From contig JBASRM010000509.1 of the NCBI GenBank assembly GCA_049273835.1, forward strand, positions 1-40,677: a DNA stretch of 40,677 nucleotides. Reading direction: 5' to 3'. The position numbers and the translations under genes were made by a program. This document shows positions 32,734 to 40,677 of this stretch, piece by piece. The notes beneath the pieces are model-generated. The model was not told the origin of the DNA. It worked only from the letters and a program-made list of their open reading frames with translations, and searched no databases. Source of the stretch: Onstottus_A sp049273835 (GTDB lineage Bacteria > Acidobacteriota > Blastocatellia > UBA7656). Within the stretch, counting starts at the first letter, position 1, and each line of letters opens with the position of its first letter.

Positions 32734-33300
32734 TCAATCGCCGCTTTCAGGAGCTTGCTTCAACTTCCGCTTTGCTAGTTGCTCCCTTACGCCTTGAGTG
32801 TATAGCTTGAGGAATTCCAATATCGACAATGTCTGCGGCGCCCCTTCGTAATAAAACGTGCAGGCGTTTCCGACCTCGCGCTGCAGCAATCGCAAGTCCA
32901 TCGGGTCGAGCGGAAACTTCAAGCAGGCCTGCGGGGCATAGGGCGTCGTATAGATCGAACAGCGGGTGTTAAACGGGCCTTCGTCCACAAAGAAGGGACA
33001 TTGAAATTGAATCTTGCAACACAGACCACAACGATTACACTCCCCGCGTTGATAGGCCTTGTAACGATACAGGATGTTATCCGGCAGCATGTTTGACAGA
33101 ATCGTCCGGCGAAGCGCTCCCCAGGTGTGAATCGAGAACGGCGCGTGCGCAACCTTCTTGGTCACTGCAAGAGTCATCTGCCAGTAGATCCAGCGGCGCG
33201 ACGGCACCTCGCTGGGAAGGCTATCAGCTTCAGGCTGTTTCGTGATGATGTTATCGAAGACGTAAAGGACTCGACTGCCCGGCTTCTTCTCTTGGGTCAT
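32734..33300 (-). CDS. YkgJ family cysteine-cluster protein
   Basis: The 188-residue cytosolic protein has the CxxCxxCC core CNRCGLCC (about residues 88-95), followed by CPFF, a cysteine in TRCSIYTT, and ACLKFPLDP. This is the YkgJ/UPF0153 (CxxCxxCC) family, thought to bind zinc or an iron-sulfur cluster. Its N-terminal part (RVLYVFDNIITKQPEADSLP) does not add a recognised domain. The start at 33300 follows GAGGATCAATA on the minus strand. It is convergent with the peroxiredoxin, and together they could hint at thiol or redox metabolism, though that is speculative. Confidence 0.88.
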   Translation of the reverse strand: MTQEKKPGSRVLYVFDNIITKQPEADSLPSEVPSRRWIYWQMTLAVTKKVAHAPFSIHTWGALRRTILSNMLPDNILYRYKAYQRGECNRCGLCCKIQFQCPFFVDEGPFNTRCSIYTTPYAPQACLKFPLDPMDLRLLQREVGNACTFYYEGAPQTLSILEFLKLYTQGVREQLAKRKLKQAPESGD

Positions 33301-33487
33301 TATTGATCCTCGTTTTCAAGGAGACGATTGAGACGCGCATTTTGACGCTGCGCAGGATTGATTATCTGAAGTTTTCGTCCAACAAGCGAAGCCGCCAGGG
33401 TAGTGCTTGAACGAGCTGCATGGTATCACAAAGCAATTAGAGGGCAAAACGGCTAGCAAACGGCTGCCCGGGCTTAGCGCAAGTGCT

Positions 33488-33570
33488 AATCCTGTACGGG
33501 CGGCCCTCGGTGGCGGCCCTTCTGCGAAAATCGTTTAGGCGAGAGGGAGGGTCACCGCCCGTGCAGGATT
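33488..33570. repeat. Inverted repeat of 16-bp arms downstream of metH
   Basis: AATCCTGTACGGGCGG (33488-33503) is the reverse complement, with one mismatch, of the arm at 33555-33570. The interior has GGCGGCCC-type and GGGAGGGT-type GC-rich runs. It starts 33 bp past the metH stop on the minus strand and has no U-run. It resembles dispersed REP/MITE-like elements. The rest of 33301-33602 shows no gene. Confidence 0.6.
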
Positions 33571-33602
33571 GCCGCAAACTCCGCTGCCTTGTTTCCCCGA
33601 AA

Positions 33603-36600
33603 TTAGTCGGCGATCGCCTCGGCCAGTTCCGGCACACCAGCCGAAAAATACGTTGCGTCCGGATGATGAAACACAAGCGCCGAGACGCTCGCTTCCGGCT
33701 CCATCATGAAGCCTTCGGTCAGTTCAACCCCGATCTCTTCGGGGCGTAGCAAGCGGAAGAGCTCGGCTTGCAACTCCAAATCGGGACACGCCGGATATCC
33801 AAATGAATAGCGCTTGCCGCGGTAGCGGGCCTGAAACAGATTCTGCCGCGCAAGATCCGGCGGGTCGGGAAACCCCCAGGCCGCGCGAAGTCGCGAGTGT
33901 AACCACTCCGCAGCCGCTTCAGCCGTCTCGAGCGCCAACGCTTGAAGCGCGTAGGACCGCAAATATTCGCCCGCCTGTTTTGCTTGTTCCGCAAGCTCTC
34001 GAACGCCTTCGCCGGCGGTCGTGACGAACAACGCTATGTGATCCCGTCGGCGAGACGAGTCCCCGAGCAGCGCGGGCAAAACCAGGTCGCTCAACGCCAG
34101 CCCGTCGTCCTTAAGCTGGCGTGGAAATCCGAAGGTCGCGATCGGGTTGTCGACTGCATCCCGCGGCTCGAACGCGGTATTCGATGATCGGTCGAATAGG
34201 TGAATCTTGTTGCCGCCGGATTCGGCTTCGAAGAATTGCCACACAACCCTCACCCGCATCGCTCCGGCGCGGCACTCCGCCTTCACCTTTTCGATCTTCT
34301 CTTCAAGCCCGACAGCGCGTTTATCACCGGCGGCAAGCAGATCGGTGAATCGTCCGTGCAAACCCATATGCCGCCCGTAAAGCATCTGCGGATTGATGTA
34401 GCTCCACACCTCGTCGAGGTCGCGGACCTCTTCGACGTGCCTGTCGAGATCAGGCGGCGCCGGGATCGGAATATCCAGCGAGACCTTCGAGCTGCGTTGC
34501 TCGCTTTCAGAAACGGGTGCCGATACACGCGGCACAACGCCGAGGTCCCTTTCAAGCAGACCGGCCTCCAGCTTCGCGCGAGACTCCGGATCCATCACTC
34601 TATTCAGGATGTCGAGCCCGTTCATGGCGTCGTTGGCATAGACCACCGTGCCCCCGTACGCCGGCGCGATCTTTGTTCTGGTGAACCGGTCAGACAACGC
34701 GGCGCCGCCTACGAGCAAGGGTCGATCGATACCCGCGTCCTTCAAGTCCTCGGCGGTCAATACCATTTGTTGGGCCGACTTCACCAGCAAACCGGAGAGA
34801 CCGATCGCATCCGGGTTGTGCTCTCGCACCGCCTGGATCAGGACTTCGGGAGGCACTTTGATCCCCAGGTTGACGACCTGGTATCCGTTGTTCGACATGA
34901 TGATGTCGACCAGGTTCTTGCCGATGTCGTGAACGTCGCCTTTGACGGTGGCCAGAATGATTCGGCCGCGGCTGCTGTCGGCCTTCTTCTCCATAAATCC
35001 TTCGAGGTAGGAAACCGCAGCCTTCATCGCTTCGGCGCTCTGAAGCACTTCGGCGACGATCAGCTCATTGTTGTTGAACAGCCGTCCGACCTCGGCCATG
35101 CCGGTCATCAGCGGGCCGTTGATGATGTCCAACGGCGCTGCTTCTTTGAGCTTGATGTTCAGGTCGTCTATCAGTCCTTCCTTTGTTCCTTCGACGATGT
35201 AGTTGGAAAGCCGCTCGTCCAACGGAAGATCGCTGGCTTTCTTTTTCTGCCTCGAACTGGCGCTGCGGAAGTGTGCTGCGAACCGGGCTATTGGATCCTC
35301 ACCGCGATTCCACAACAGATCTTCAGCGAGCCGGCGCTCTTCTTCAGGGATAGACGCGTAACGTTCAAGCTTTTCGGAGTTGACTATCGCGAGGTCAAGA
35401 CCAGCCTTCGTGCAGTGATAAAGGAACACCGAGTTCAACACCTCGCGGCCAGCATCCGGCAGGCCAAACGAGACGTTGCTGATGCCGAGGATCGTCTTGA
35501 CGTAAGGTATTTCTTGTTTAATCAGCCGTACGCCTTCGATCGTTTCTATCGCACTGCCGACATAGTTGGAGTCGCCGGTTGCGCACGGAAAAACGAGCGG
35601 GTCGATGATGATGTCCTCGGTGCGAATGCCGAAGTCTTCATTGAGCAGCTTGACCGATCGCCGCGCGATCTCGAGTTTGCGTTCGCGGGTAATAGCCTGG
35701 GCTTGCTGCTTGTCTTCGTCGATGCAGCCGACTATCAAGGCAGCGCCGTACTTGCGCGCGAGCGGCGTGACTCGCTCGAACTTGTCAAGCCCGTCTTCCA
35801 GGTTAATCGAGTTTATGATCGATTTGCCCTGGCAGTATGTAAGCGCGCGCTCGATCGCCACCGGATCGGTTGTGTCGATCATGATCGGCGCCTTGACCAC
35901 CCGGATCATCTTTTCGTAAAAGCGATCCACGTCGTAAAGTTCTTCGCGGTCGGCATTTTGAAGGTTTACGTCGCAGACTTGCGCGCCGCCTTTCACCTGT
36001 TGACGTGCGATCTCCGCCGCCTCTTCATACCGTTCCTCGGTGATCAGGCGTTTGAACTTTCGCGATCCGACTTCGTTGGTGCGCTCGCCGACGATCAACG
36101 GGCGCTGATCGTCGCTGGCTTCGACAAAGTCGATCCCGGAAAACAGAGTGCGATGATGCGTCGCGGCAACGCGCGGGCGCTTGCCTTGGACCATCTGCGC
36201 AAGCGCGCGGATGTGAGCCGGCGTCGTCCCGCAACAGCCTCCCACAAGGTTGATCCAGCCGTGATCCACGAAGCGCTCGAGCGTCGAGGCCATGCTTTCA
36301 GGAGTCTCAAGGTACAAACCATCTTCATTGGGTAGCCCTGCGTTTGGTATGCATGACACGCGAGTCTCAGCCAGGGCGGCGAGGCTGCGGATTCGATCCG
36401 TCATGAACTCAGGCCCGGTCGCGCAGTTCAGCCCGACCGACAGCAGCTCGGCGTGCATCACCGAAGTAAGAAACGCTTCGACCGTCTGGCCCGCGAGCAT
36501 CGTGCCCATGGCTTCGATCGTACCCGAGACCATAACCGGTACTTTGAATCCAAGCTCGTAAAATAATTGCGAGATGCCGATGAGCGCGGCTTTGACGTTG

Positions 36601-37115
36601 CGAGTGTCCTGCTGTGTTTCGACTATTAGAATATCAGCTCCACCCGCGACCAGCCCCGCAGCCTGATCGTGGAAAGCTTCGATGAGTTGATCGAAGGTGA
36701 CGCCGCCGGTGACCGAGATAGCCTTGGTGGTTGGTCCCATCGAGCCAGCAACGAATCGCGGTCTGTTTGAAGTCGACAGTTCGGCAGCGGCTTGCCGGGC
36801 GAGTCGGGCAGCGGCCTCATTCAGCGTGTGAACGTTATCCTGGAGCCCGTACTCGGCCAAAACGATTCCGGTGCCGCCGAAGGTGTTGGTCTCGATGATG
36901 TCGGCGCCCGCTTCGAGATAGCCTCGGTGAATGTCCAGCACAACGTCCGGACGGGTGAGAACAAGGTTCTCGTTGCAACCCTCAAGATGTGCTCCGCCGA
37001 AATCGTCGGCCGTCAGGTGACGAGCCTGAATCGCAGTGCCCATCGCGCCGTCAAGCACGAGTATTCGCTCGGCGAGCAGAGCTTCGAGCAACTGTATTGA
37101 TTGTTGTCCGTTCAT
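33603..37115 (-). CDS. metH: Cobalamin-dependent methionine synthase, full length
   Basis: This enzyme transfers methyl from 5-methyl-THF through cobalamin to homocysteine, making methionine in the cytosol. The 1170-residue protein starts at the ATG at 37115 (a TTG one codon upstream is in frame). The homocysteine domain runs to about residue 320, with zinc ligands Cys231 in LNCATGPE and Cys294-Cys295 in GGCCGTTP. The pterin domain follows (FIVGERTNEVGSRKFKRL-like start at about 340). The B12 cap and core include DVHDIGKN, whose His729 ligates cobalt. The SAM reactivation domain fills the C-terminus (ALVFHHPDATYFSAG). All four modules are present. No cobalamin riboswitch fits in the 74 bp to the upstream gene. 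Confidence 0.97.
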   Translation of the reverse strand: MNGQQSIQLLEALLAERILVLDGAMGTAIQARHLTADDFGGAHLEGCNENLVLTRPDVVLDIHRGYLEAGADIIETNTFGGTGIVLAEYGLQDNVHTLNEAAARLARQAAAELSTSNRPRFVAGSMGPTTKAISVTGGVTFDQLIEAFHDQAAGLVAGGADILIVETQQDTRNVKAALIGISQLFYELGFKVPVMVSGTIEAMGTMLAGQTVEAFLTSVMHAELLSVGLNCATGPEFMTDRIRSLAALAETRVSCIPNAGLPNEDGLYLETPESMASTLERFVDHGWINLVGGCCGTTPAHIRALAQMVQGKRPRVAATHHRTLFSGIDFVEASDDQRPLIVGERTNEVGSRKFKRLITEERYEEAAEIARQQVKGGAQVCDVNLQNADREELYDVDRFYEKMIRVVKAPIMIDTTDPVAIERALTYCQGKSIINSINLEDGLDKFERVTPLARKYGAALIVGCIDEDKQQAQAITRERKLEIARRSVKLLNEDFGIRTEDIIIDPLVFPCATGDSNYVGSAIETIEGVRLIKQEIPYVKTILGISNVSFGLPDAGREVLNSVFLYHCTKAGLDLAIVNSEKLERYASIPEEERRLAEDLLWNRGEDPIARFAAHFRSASSRQKKKASDLPLDERLSNYIVEGTKEGLIDDLNIKLKEAAPLDIINGPLMTGMAEVGRLFNNNELIVAEVLQSAEAMKAAVSYLEGFMEKKADSSRGRIILATVKGDVHDIGKNLVDIIMSNNGYQVVNLGIKVPPEVLIQAVREHNPDAIGLSGLLVKSAQQMVLTAEDLKDAGIDRPLLVGGAALSDRFTRTKIAPAYGGTVVYANDAMNGLDILNRVMDPESRAKLEAGLLERDLGVVPRVSAPVSESEQRSSKVSLDIPIPAPPDLDRHVEEVRDLDEVWSYINPQMLYGRHMGLHGRFTDLLAAGDKRAVGLEEKIEKVKAECRAGAMRVRVVWQFFEAESGGNKIHLFDRSSNTAFEPRDAVDNPIATFGFPRQLKDDGLALSDLVLPALLGDSSRRRDHIALFVTTAGEGVRELAEQAKQAGEYLRSYALQALALETAEAAAEWLHSRLRAAWGFPDPPDLARQNLFQARYRGKRYSFGYPACPDLELQAELFRLLRPEEIGVELTEGFMMEPEASVSALVFHHPDATYFSAGVPELAEAIAD

Positions 37116-37189
37116 CAAACTTGTACTAACCGCCCTCGGCGACTCTTCTTCCTAAGCGAGGGAAAAATCGGGAGGCCACTCCTCCGACA

Positions 37190-37792
37190 TCAGCCTTGCG
37201 GCGGCTTCTCTTCGGCAGCCTTCTTCACATCGGGCGACTTCTCATCTTTTCCGCTTTGGGTTCCGATCAACTGCTTGATTGCCGGCTTTCGTTCACGAGC
37301 CACCGCGGCCATCGTATAATAGGCTGACTCGAATGCGGTCTGGCTCATAGTCATCGCGCCGTTCACCAGGTACTTGTAGCCGATGTCCTCGTCGCCATCG
37401 ACGAAGAAACTACCAATCGTTATCGCATCATTAGCGGCGAGCAGATACTTATAGACTTCTTCTTTGTTCGCAGCGTCCTTCAAGCTGCCGAAGTTGTAGA
37501 TATAAAACCCGACCAGGTTCCGTCTGCGATCATTCACCAGGACAATTGTGATCCTGCCGCCTCTCGCCTCGCTGTAGTTGGAGACGACCATGTCTGCTGT
37601 GCTTTTGCTCTCATCCACAGTCGCGCCGGTGCGTTGCAGATACTGCTTGATGCGATCCGCAAACGTTAACCTGGGAGCAGGCTTGGGAACCTTGGGCGGT
37701 TGCACCTGCTCCGGTCCTATCTGCTGTGCGCCGGTTTGGCCCCCCATGAGGCTGACCGCGAGCAGCACAGTTGCGATCAGATTCTTATTCAT
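37190..37792 (-). CDS. Secreted YbjN-like protein (A)
   Basis: The 200-residue protein has a signal peptide (MNKNLIATVLLAVSLMGGQT, to about residue 22) and a Pro/Gln linker. Its domain begins LTFADRIKQYLQRTGATVDE, continues SNYSEARGGRITIVLVNDRR, and has ANDAITIGSFFVDGDEDIGY near the end. These motifs match YbjN / type III chaperone-like folds, seen in small regulators and secreted proteins. The charged tail (GKDEKSPDVKKAAEEKPPQG) is unstructured. It lies 74 bp upstream of metH and 80 bp downstream of a paralogue; the three are likely co-transcribed. Confidence 0.7.
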   Translation of the reverse strand: MNKNLIATVLLAVSLMGGQTGAQQIGPEQVQPPKVPKPAPRLTFADRIKQYLQRTGATVDESKSTADMVVSNYSEARGGRITIVLVNDRRRNLVGFYIYNFGSLKDAANKEEVYKYLLAANDAITIGSFFVDGDEDIGYKYLVNGAMTMSQTAFESAYYTMAAVARERKPAIKQLIGTQSGKDEKSPDVKKAAEEKPPQG

Positions 37793-37872
37793 CGCGCCTA
37801 CCTTTGCCGGATGCTGTGGTGTCCGTTCGCACCGGCGCTTATCAAGCTCGCTGGACTCCCGAGCCGCAGGCT

Positions 37873-38385
37873 TTACTCCTTACGCATATGCTCTTCGAGT
37901 ATGGGTGTGTATTCATCCGCGATTCGCAATAATTCAGTCACACCAACCCGAAACGCGTCGTAGCCGAGACCATTTTCGGTGGTGAAGGTGAAACGCGCGC
38001 CTATGTCTCCTTGACCATCGATGAAGAACGTCGCGAACGCCCGGTGATTGGTTTCCAACAATCGCTGAAGCAGTTTCTCACGATCGGCCGCGCGGGCGAG
38101 ACTGAAATACCGTCCGCGAAACTTGGGATAGGCCGTCAGAACCAGCGAATGACCCGGGCGAATCTCGACATACAGGTCGAGCCGTTCGGCGTGCTGGTTT
38201 TGTGTGCGCGGAACGACCAGCGCATCCGGGTTCTTAGGATGAGGCACGTGTCGCAGCCCCATCTTCTCAAGGTATCCGCGCAGCGTCTGCGTCGTCACGC
38301 CACTCTGTTGGCCCGCCGCGCTGACCGCGAGCGCAGCGCCACACAATAAGACCGTCAATAACAAGGTTGGTATTCGCTTTGTCAT
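37873..38385 (-). CDS. Secreted YbjN-like protein (B)
   Basis: The 170-residue protein has a signal peptide (about residues 1-25) and a YbjN-like domain. It shows TLRGYLEKMGLRHVPHPKNP, YVEIRPGHSLVLTAYPKFRG, then RLLETNHRAFATFFIDGQGD with IGARFTF. The FFIDGQGDIGARF stretch aligns with FFVDGDEDIGYKY of the neighbour, so the two are paralogues. Function is unknown. It is first of a three-gene minus-strand block that includes metH. Confidence 0.7.
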   Translation of the reverse strand: MTKRIPTLLLTVLLCGAALAVSAAGQQSGVTTQTLRGYLEKMGLRHVPHPKNPDALVVPRTQNQHAERLDLYVEIRPGHSLVLTAYPKFRGRYFSLARAADREKLLQRLLETNHRAFATFFIDGQGDIGARFTFTTENGLGYDAFRVGVTELLRIADEYTPILEEHMRKE

Positions 38386-38654
38386 AATCAGAGCAACTCC
38401 GATTCAATCCTCCACTGCCGGTTTCGACCGGGCGCGGTCGGTTTAGCCCAAGCTCTTCAACCTATCACCGGGGATGACGGGGTTTCAAGACGCGACGACT
38501 GTTCAATCAACCCGGCCCAATTCTGAAACACCGAATCTCCAATCAGTCAACGTGATCGGAAACCAACCGATCTCCTTCTTTTTCCCTTTCCTGACTTCCG
38601 CGCCTAGAGCCGAGGCAAGCAATTGGCTTCCGAGGCAATATTTGGCATGGGTTT

Positions 38655-38737
38655 GTGGGCTCTGGTTTGTGGTTTCTGGTTCGCAGATTACCAACTGTTA
38701 CACAAACTCCAACTCTTAAACCAGAAACCAGAAACCC
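38655..38737. repeat. Hairpin of AACCAGAAACC-type repeats abutting a stop codon
   Basis: GGTTTCTGGTT (38671-38681) pairs with AACCAGAAACC (38719-38729), and further GGTTTGTGG and CAGAAACCC copies flank them. The last repeat ends 1 base before the stop codon (38739-38741) of the minus-strand YitJ-like gene. The rest of 38386-38654 shows no gene. Confidence 0.7.
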
Positions 38738-38738
38738 T

Positions 38739-40568
38739 TCACAAAACGCTAAACACATCCAACGCGTACTGAACTCTGCCGAAAGGCGCCGACACCTGAA
38801 CACCTTGAACGATATCTTTCACTTCGAGCAGAGTTTCGCGCGCGATCGCCAGTCCTTCCTCACGTGCCGCGTCCTTATCGGTGATCCGCTGCATCCGTTT
38901 TAGCACGGAGTCGGGCACGACGACGCCAGGCACTTCGTTGGCGAGAAATTCCGCGTTGCGATATGAGACAAGCGGCCAGATTCCGGCTATCAGCGGAATG
39001 CGGCAATGCTCGATTCGTTTCAGGAAACTCTCGAGCTGCTTCACATCGAACGTCGGTTGGGTGATGGCGAACTCCGCTCCGGCTTCCACCTTCCACTCGA
39101 AGCGCCGCAGTTCGTAGTCCATATCAACCGCGCACGGGTTCACGCCGACGCCGATGAAAAACGACGTCGGTCCACCTATCGGATTACCACCGATGTCCAA
39201 CCCGTTGTTGAGCCGGTTTACCATATTCACAAGCCCAATCGAATCAATATCGAAGACCGCGGTCGCCTCCGGGTAGGGCCCCATCTTCGGAGGGTCCCCC
39301 GTAATGATCAAAAGGTTTCTCAAACCCAGAGCAGCCGCCCCCAACAGATCGCTGGTCATTCCCAGCAGATTTCTGTCGCGGCAACAGTAGTGCACGACGG
39401 TCTCGATTCCGACGCGTTGCTCGATCAGCGTTGAGACTGCGAGAACCCCCATTCGCGACTGGGCGCGAGGTCCGTCGGGGACGTTGACCGCATCGACGCC
39501 CGCTTCCTTTAAGGTGCGGACCCCCTCGAGCATCCGGGACGGGTCGCAACCTTTGGGCGGCACTATCTCGACCGAGGTGACGAATTCTTTTGCGCCAATC
39601 TTCCTCGCAAGTCGTGAGCGCTCGTGGCAAGGGACCACCTGTACATCGGCTGGTTTCTCGTCTGGAACGAACACCCGCACGGTCGATCTGCCTGGCGAAA
39701 GCGCTGCAACAGCGTTGGCGATCTCCTTGATATGCTTCGGGGTGGTGCCGCAGCATCCGCCGACGAATTTCGCGCCCGCCTGAATAAGCCGTTTGGCGTA
39801 CTTGGCCATGTACTCTGGCGACGCCATATAAAACATTCGGCCATCGACCTGCCGCGGAAGACCGCCGTTTGGTTGAGCCGCCAGCTTGCGTTTGGTCACC
39901 ACTCGCATCTTCTCGATCGCTTCGAGCATGGTGTGCGGACCGACAGAGCAGTTAAGCCCGATAACATCGGCGCCACACTCATCCAGTTGGGTAGTGAAGG
40001 TTTCAGGCGCAGTGCCGTAACTGGTGTTGCCGTCGGTCTGAATTGTCATCTGCGCTACGAGCGGCAGATCGGTTAACGACCTTACCGCGAGCACTGCTTG
40101 TTGAATCTCGGCGACATCGGAAAACGTTTCGAGGACGAACAGATCGACGCCGCCTTCAAGCAGCGCTTCGGCGTGTTGTCGAAAGATGGTCTGCGCTTCT
40201 TCGGCTGAAGTCGGACCATACGGCTCGATGCGGATACCGAGAGGGCCGATGGCCCCGGCGACAAAGGCCCGATCGCCGGCAGCCTCGCGAGCTATCAGGG
40301 CTCCCGCGTGATTGATGTCGAAAGCCTTGTGCTCCAACCCGTAGCCGGCCAGTTTCACGCGATTGGCGCCGTATGTATTGGTCTCGATGATGTCGGCGCC
40401 GGCTTTTACATAGTCGCGTTGAATGGCCAGCACCAGATCTCGGCTTGCGAGGTTCAGCTCGTCGTAGCAGCGATTGATGTACACGCCTCGCTGGTAGAGC
40501 ATCGTGCCCATCGCTCCGTCGAAAACGTAGACCCGATCATCGGTGACTGCATTTCGGAAATCTTTCAT
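38739..40568 (-). CDS. Bifunctional homocysteine S-methyltransferase / methylenetetrahydrofolate reductase (YitJ type)
   Basis: This 609-residue fusion has an N-terminal homocysteine methyltransferase barrel (about 1-290) and a C-terminal MetF-like reductase (about 325-609). Zinc ligands are Cys207 in IGLNCSVGP and Cys272-Cys273 in GGCCGTTP. In the reductase half, VEIVPPKG carries Glu334, which matches the catalytic Glu28 of E. coli MetF. NLLIITGDPPKMG and FAITQPTFDV are the FAD/folate motifs. B. subtilis YitJ has this layout. The reductase would supply 5-methyl-THF to MetH. The methyl donor for the first half is unclear; betaine or another donor is possible. The start at 40568 has only a weak AAGAGA ribosome site. 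Confidence 0.95.
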   Translation of the reverse strand: MKDFRNAVTDDRVYVFDGAMGTMLYQRGVYINRCYDELNLASRDLVLAIQRDYVKAGADIIETNTYGANRVKLAGYGLEHKAFDINHAGALIAREAAGDRAFVAGAIGPLGIRIEPYGPTSAEEAQTIFRQHAEALLEGGVDLFVLETFSDVAEIQQAVLAVRSLTDLPLVAQMTIQTDGNTSYGTAPETFTTQLDECGADVIGLNCSVGPHTMLEAIEKMRVVTKRKLAAQPNGGLPRQVDGRMFYMASPEYMAKYAKRLIQAGAKFVGGCCGTTPKHIKEIANAVAALSPGRSTVRVFVPDEKPADVQVVPCHERSRLARKIGAKEFVTSVEIVPPKGCDPSRMLEGVRTLKEAGVDAVNVPDGPRAQSRMGVLAVSTLIEQRVGIETVVHYCCRDRNLLGMTSDLLGAAALGLRNLLIITGDPPKMGPYPEATAVFDIDSIGLVNMVNRLNNGLDIGGNPIGGPTSFFIGVGVNPCAVDMDYELRRFEWKVEAGAEFAITQPTFDVKQLESFLKRIEHCRIPLIAGIWPLVSYRNAEFLANEVPGVVVPDSVLKRMQRITDKDAAREEGLAIARETLLEVKDIVQGVQVSAPFGRVQYALDVFSVL

Positions 40569-40595
40569 AGTCTCTTGTGCGCTGCTCGAGCGGCT

Positions 40596-40677
40596 TCCGG
40601 CTAAAGCCGGTACTCAAAACACTTCGATAAGCCGGCTAAAGCCGGTACTCAAAACACTTCGATAAGCCGGCTAAAGC
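40596..40677. repeat. 35-bp tandem repeat running off the right edge
   Basis: Units begin at 40596, 40631 and 40666. Each carries CCGGCT-AA-AGCCGG, a short inverted repeat, followed by TACTCAAAACACTTCGATAA. It lies directly upstream of the YitJ-like gene start, so that gene's promoter must be within it or beyond the window. Confidence 0.9.

Noticed and set aside
34200..36335. Long plus-strand open frame of 711 codons
   Set aside because: It lies antisense to metH, whose domains and catalytic residues are intact; the plus-strand product has no family-like motifs.
37116..37189. Cobalamin riboswitch before metH
   Set aside because: The gap is only 74 bp, too short for the element, and no B12-box-like sequence is seen.

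Overview
The window looks like chromosomal DNA of a moderately GC-rich, Gram-negative-type soil or sediment bacterium. The best guess is Acidobacteriota (Blastocatellia or a relative). The reasons are the many small secreted lipocalin-like and YbjN-like proteins, the DUF1080 and DUF1572 genes, an RHS-repeat pseudogene, a YitJ-type HMT-MTHFR fusion beside a full-length MetH, and repeat-rich intergenic regions. This placement is inferred from gene content only: there is no rRNA here, and I recognised no tRNA, CRISPR array, phage module or intact transposase.

Left third (1-14.2 kb). A zinc-ribbon protein runs off the left edge on the minus strand. It is followed by a DUF1080 secreted protein and a DinB-like DUF1572 protein. 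A foldback repeat of about 230 bp precedes proS. Two secreted proteins come next, then an ECF sigma factor that overlaps a gene for a tandem-VOC (PhnB-like) protein, and two further PhnB-like genes. A Bcp-type peroxiredoxin, a small secreted protein, a dienelactone hydrolase remnant and a secreted S33-type peptidase/hydrolase follow. A roughly 630-bp palindromic repeat array then separates a broken membrane-protein gene from a two-gene unit. That unit is a Rhizobium-etli-type asparaginase followed by a class V PLP enzyme.

Middle (14.3-26.6 kb). This part holds small secreted or lipoprotein genes (including a ComEA-like helix-hairpin-helix lipoprotein), an AlbA_2/ATPase regulator, an L,D-transpeptidase and a DUF5335 protein. 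A WYL regulator diverges from a short-chain dehydrogenase across a promoter region with clear dyads. A long minus-strand block then carries a peptide-type ABC importer (binding lipoprotein and two permeases, no ATPases), followed by ptsH and overlapping ptsI.

Right third (26.8-40.7 kb). A near-consensus sigma70 promoter precedes a decayed RHS/YD-repeat gene. Beyond it are an ankyrin-repeat protein, an OmpA-family protein, a 1-Cys peroxiredoxin with a strong hairpin downstream, and a YkgJ cysteine-cluster protein. The last block is methionine/C1 metabolism on the minus strand: metH, two YbjN-like secreted proteins, and a fused homocysteine methyltransferase/methylenetetrahydrofolate reductase. 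Together these two enzymes can make methyl-THF and use it to methylate homocysteine.

The most noteworthy structures are the ECF sigma/VOC cassette, the repeat array with gene wreckage on one side and a stop codon embedded in it on the other, and a recurring pattern in which minus-strand stop codons sit directly against repeat-derived hairpins.
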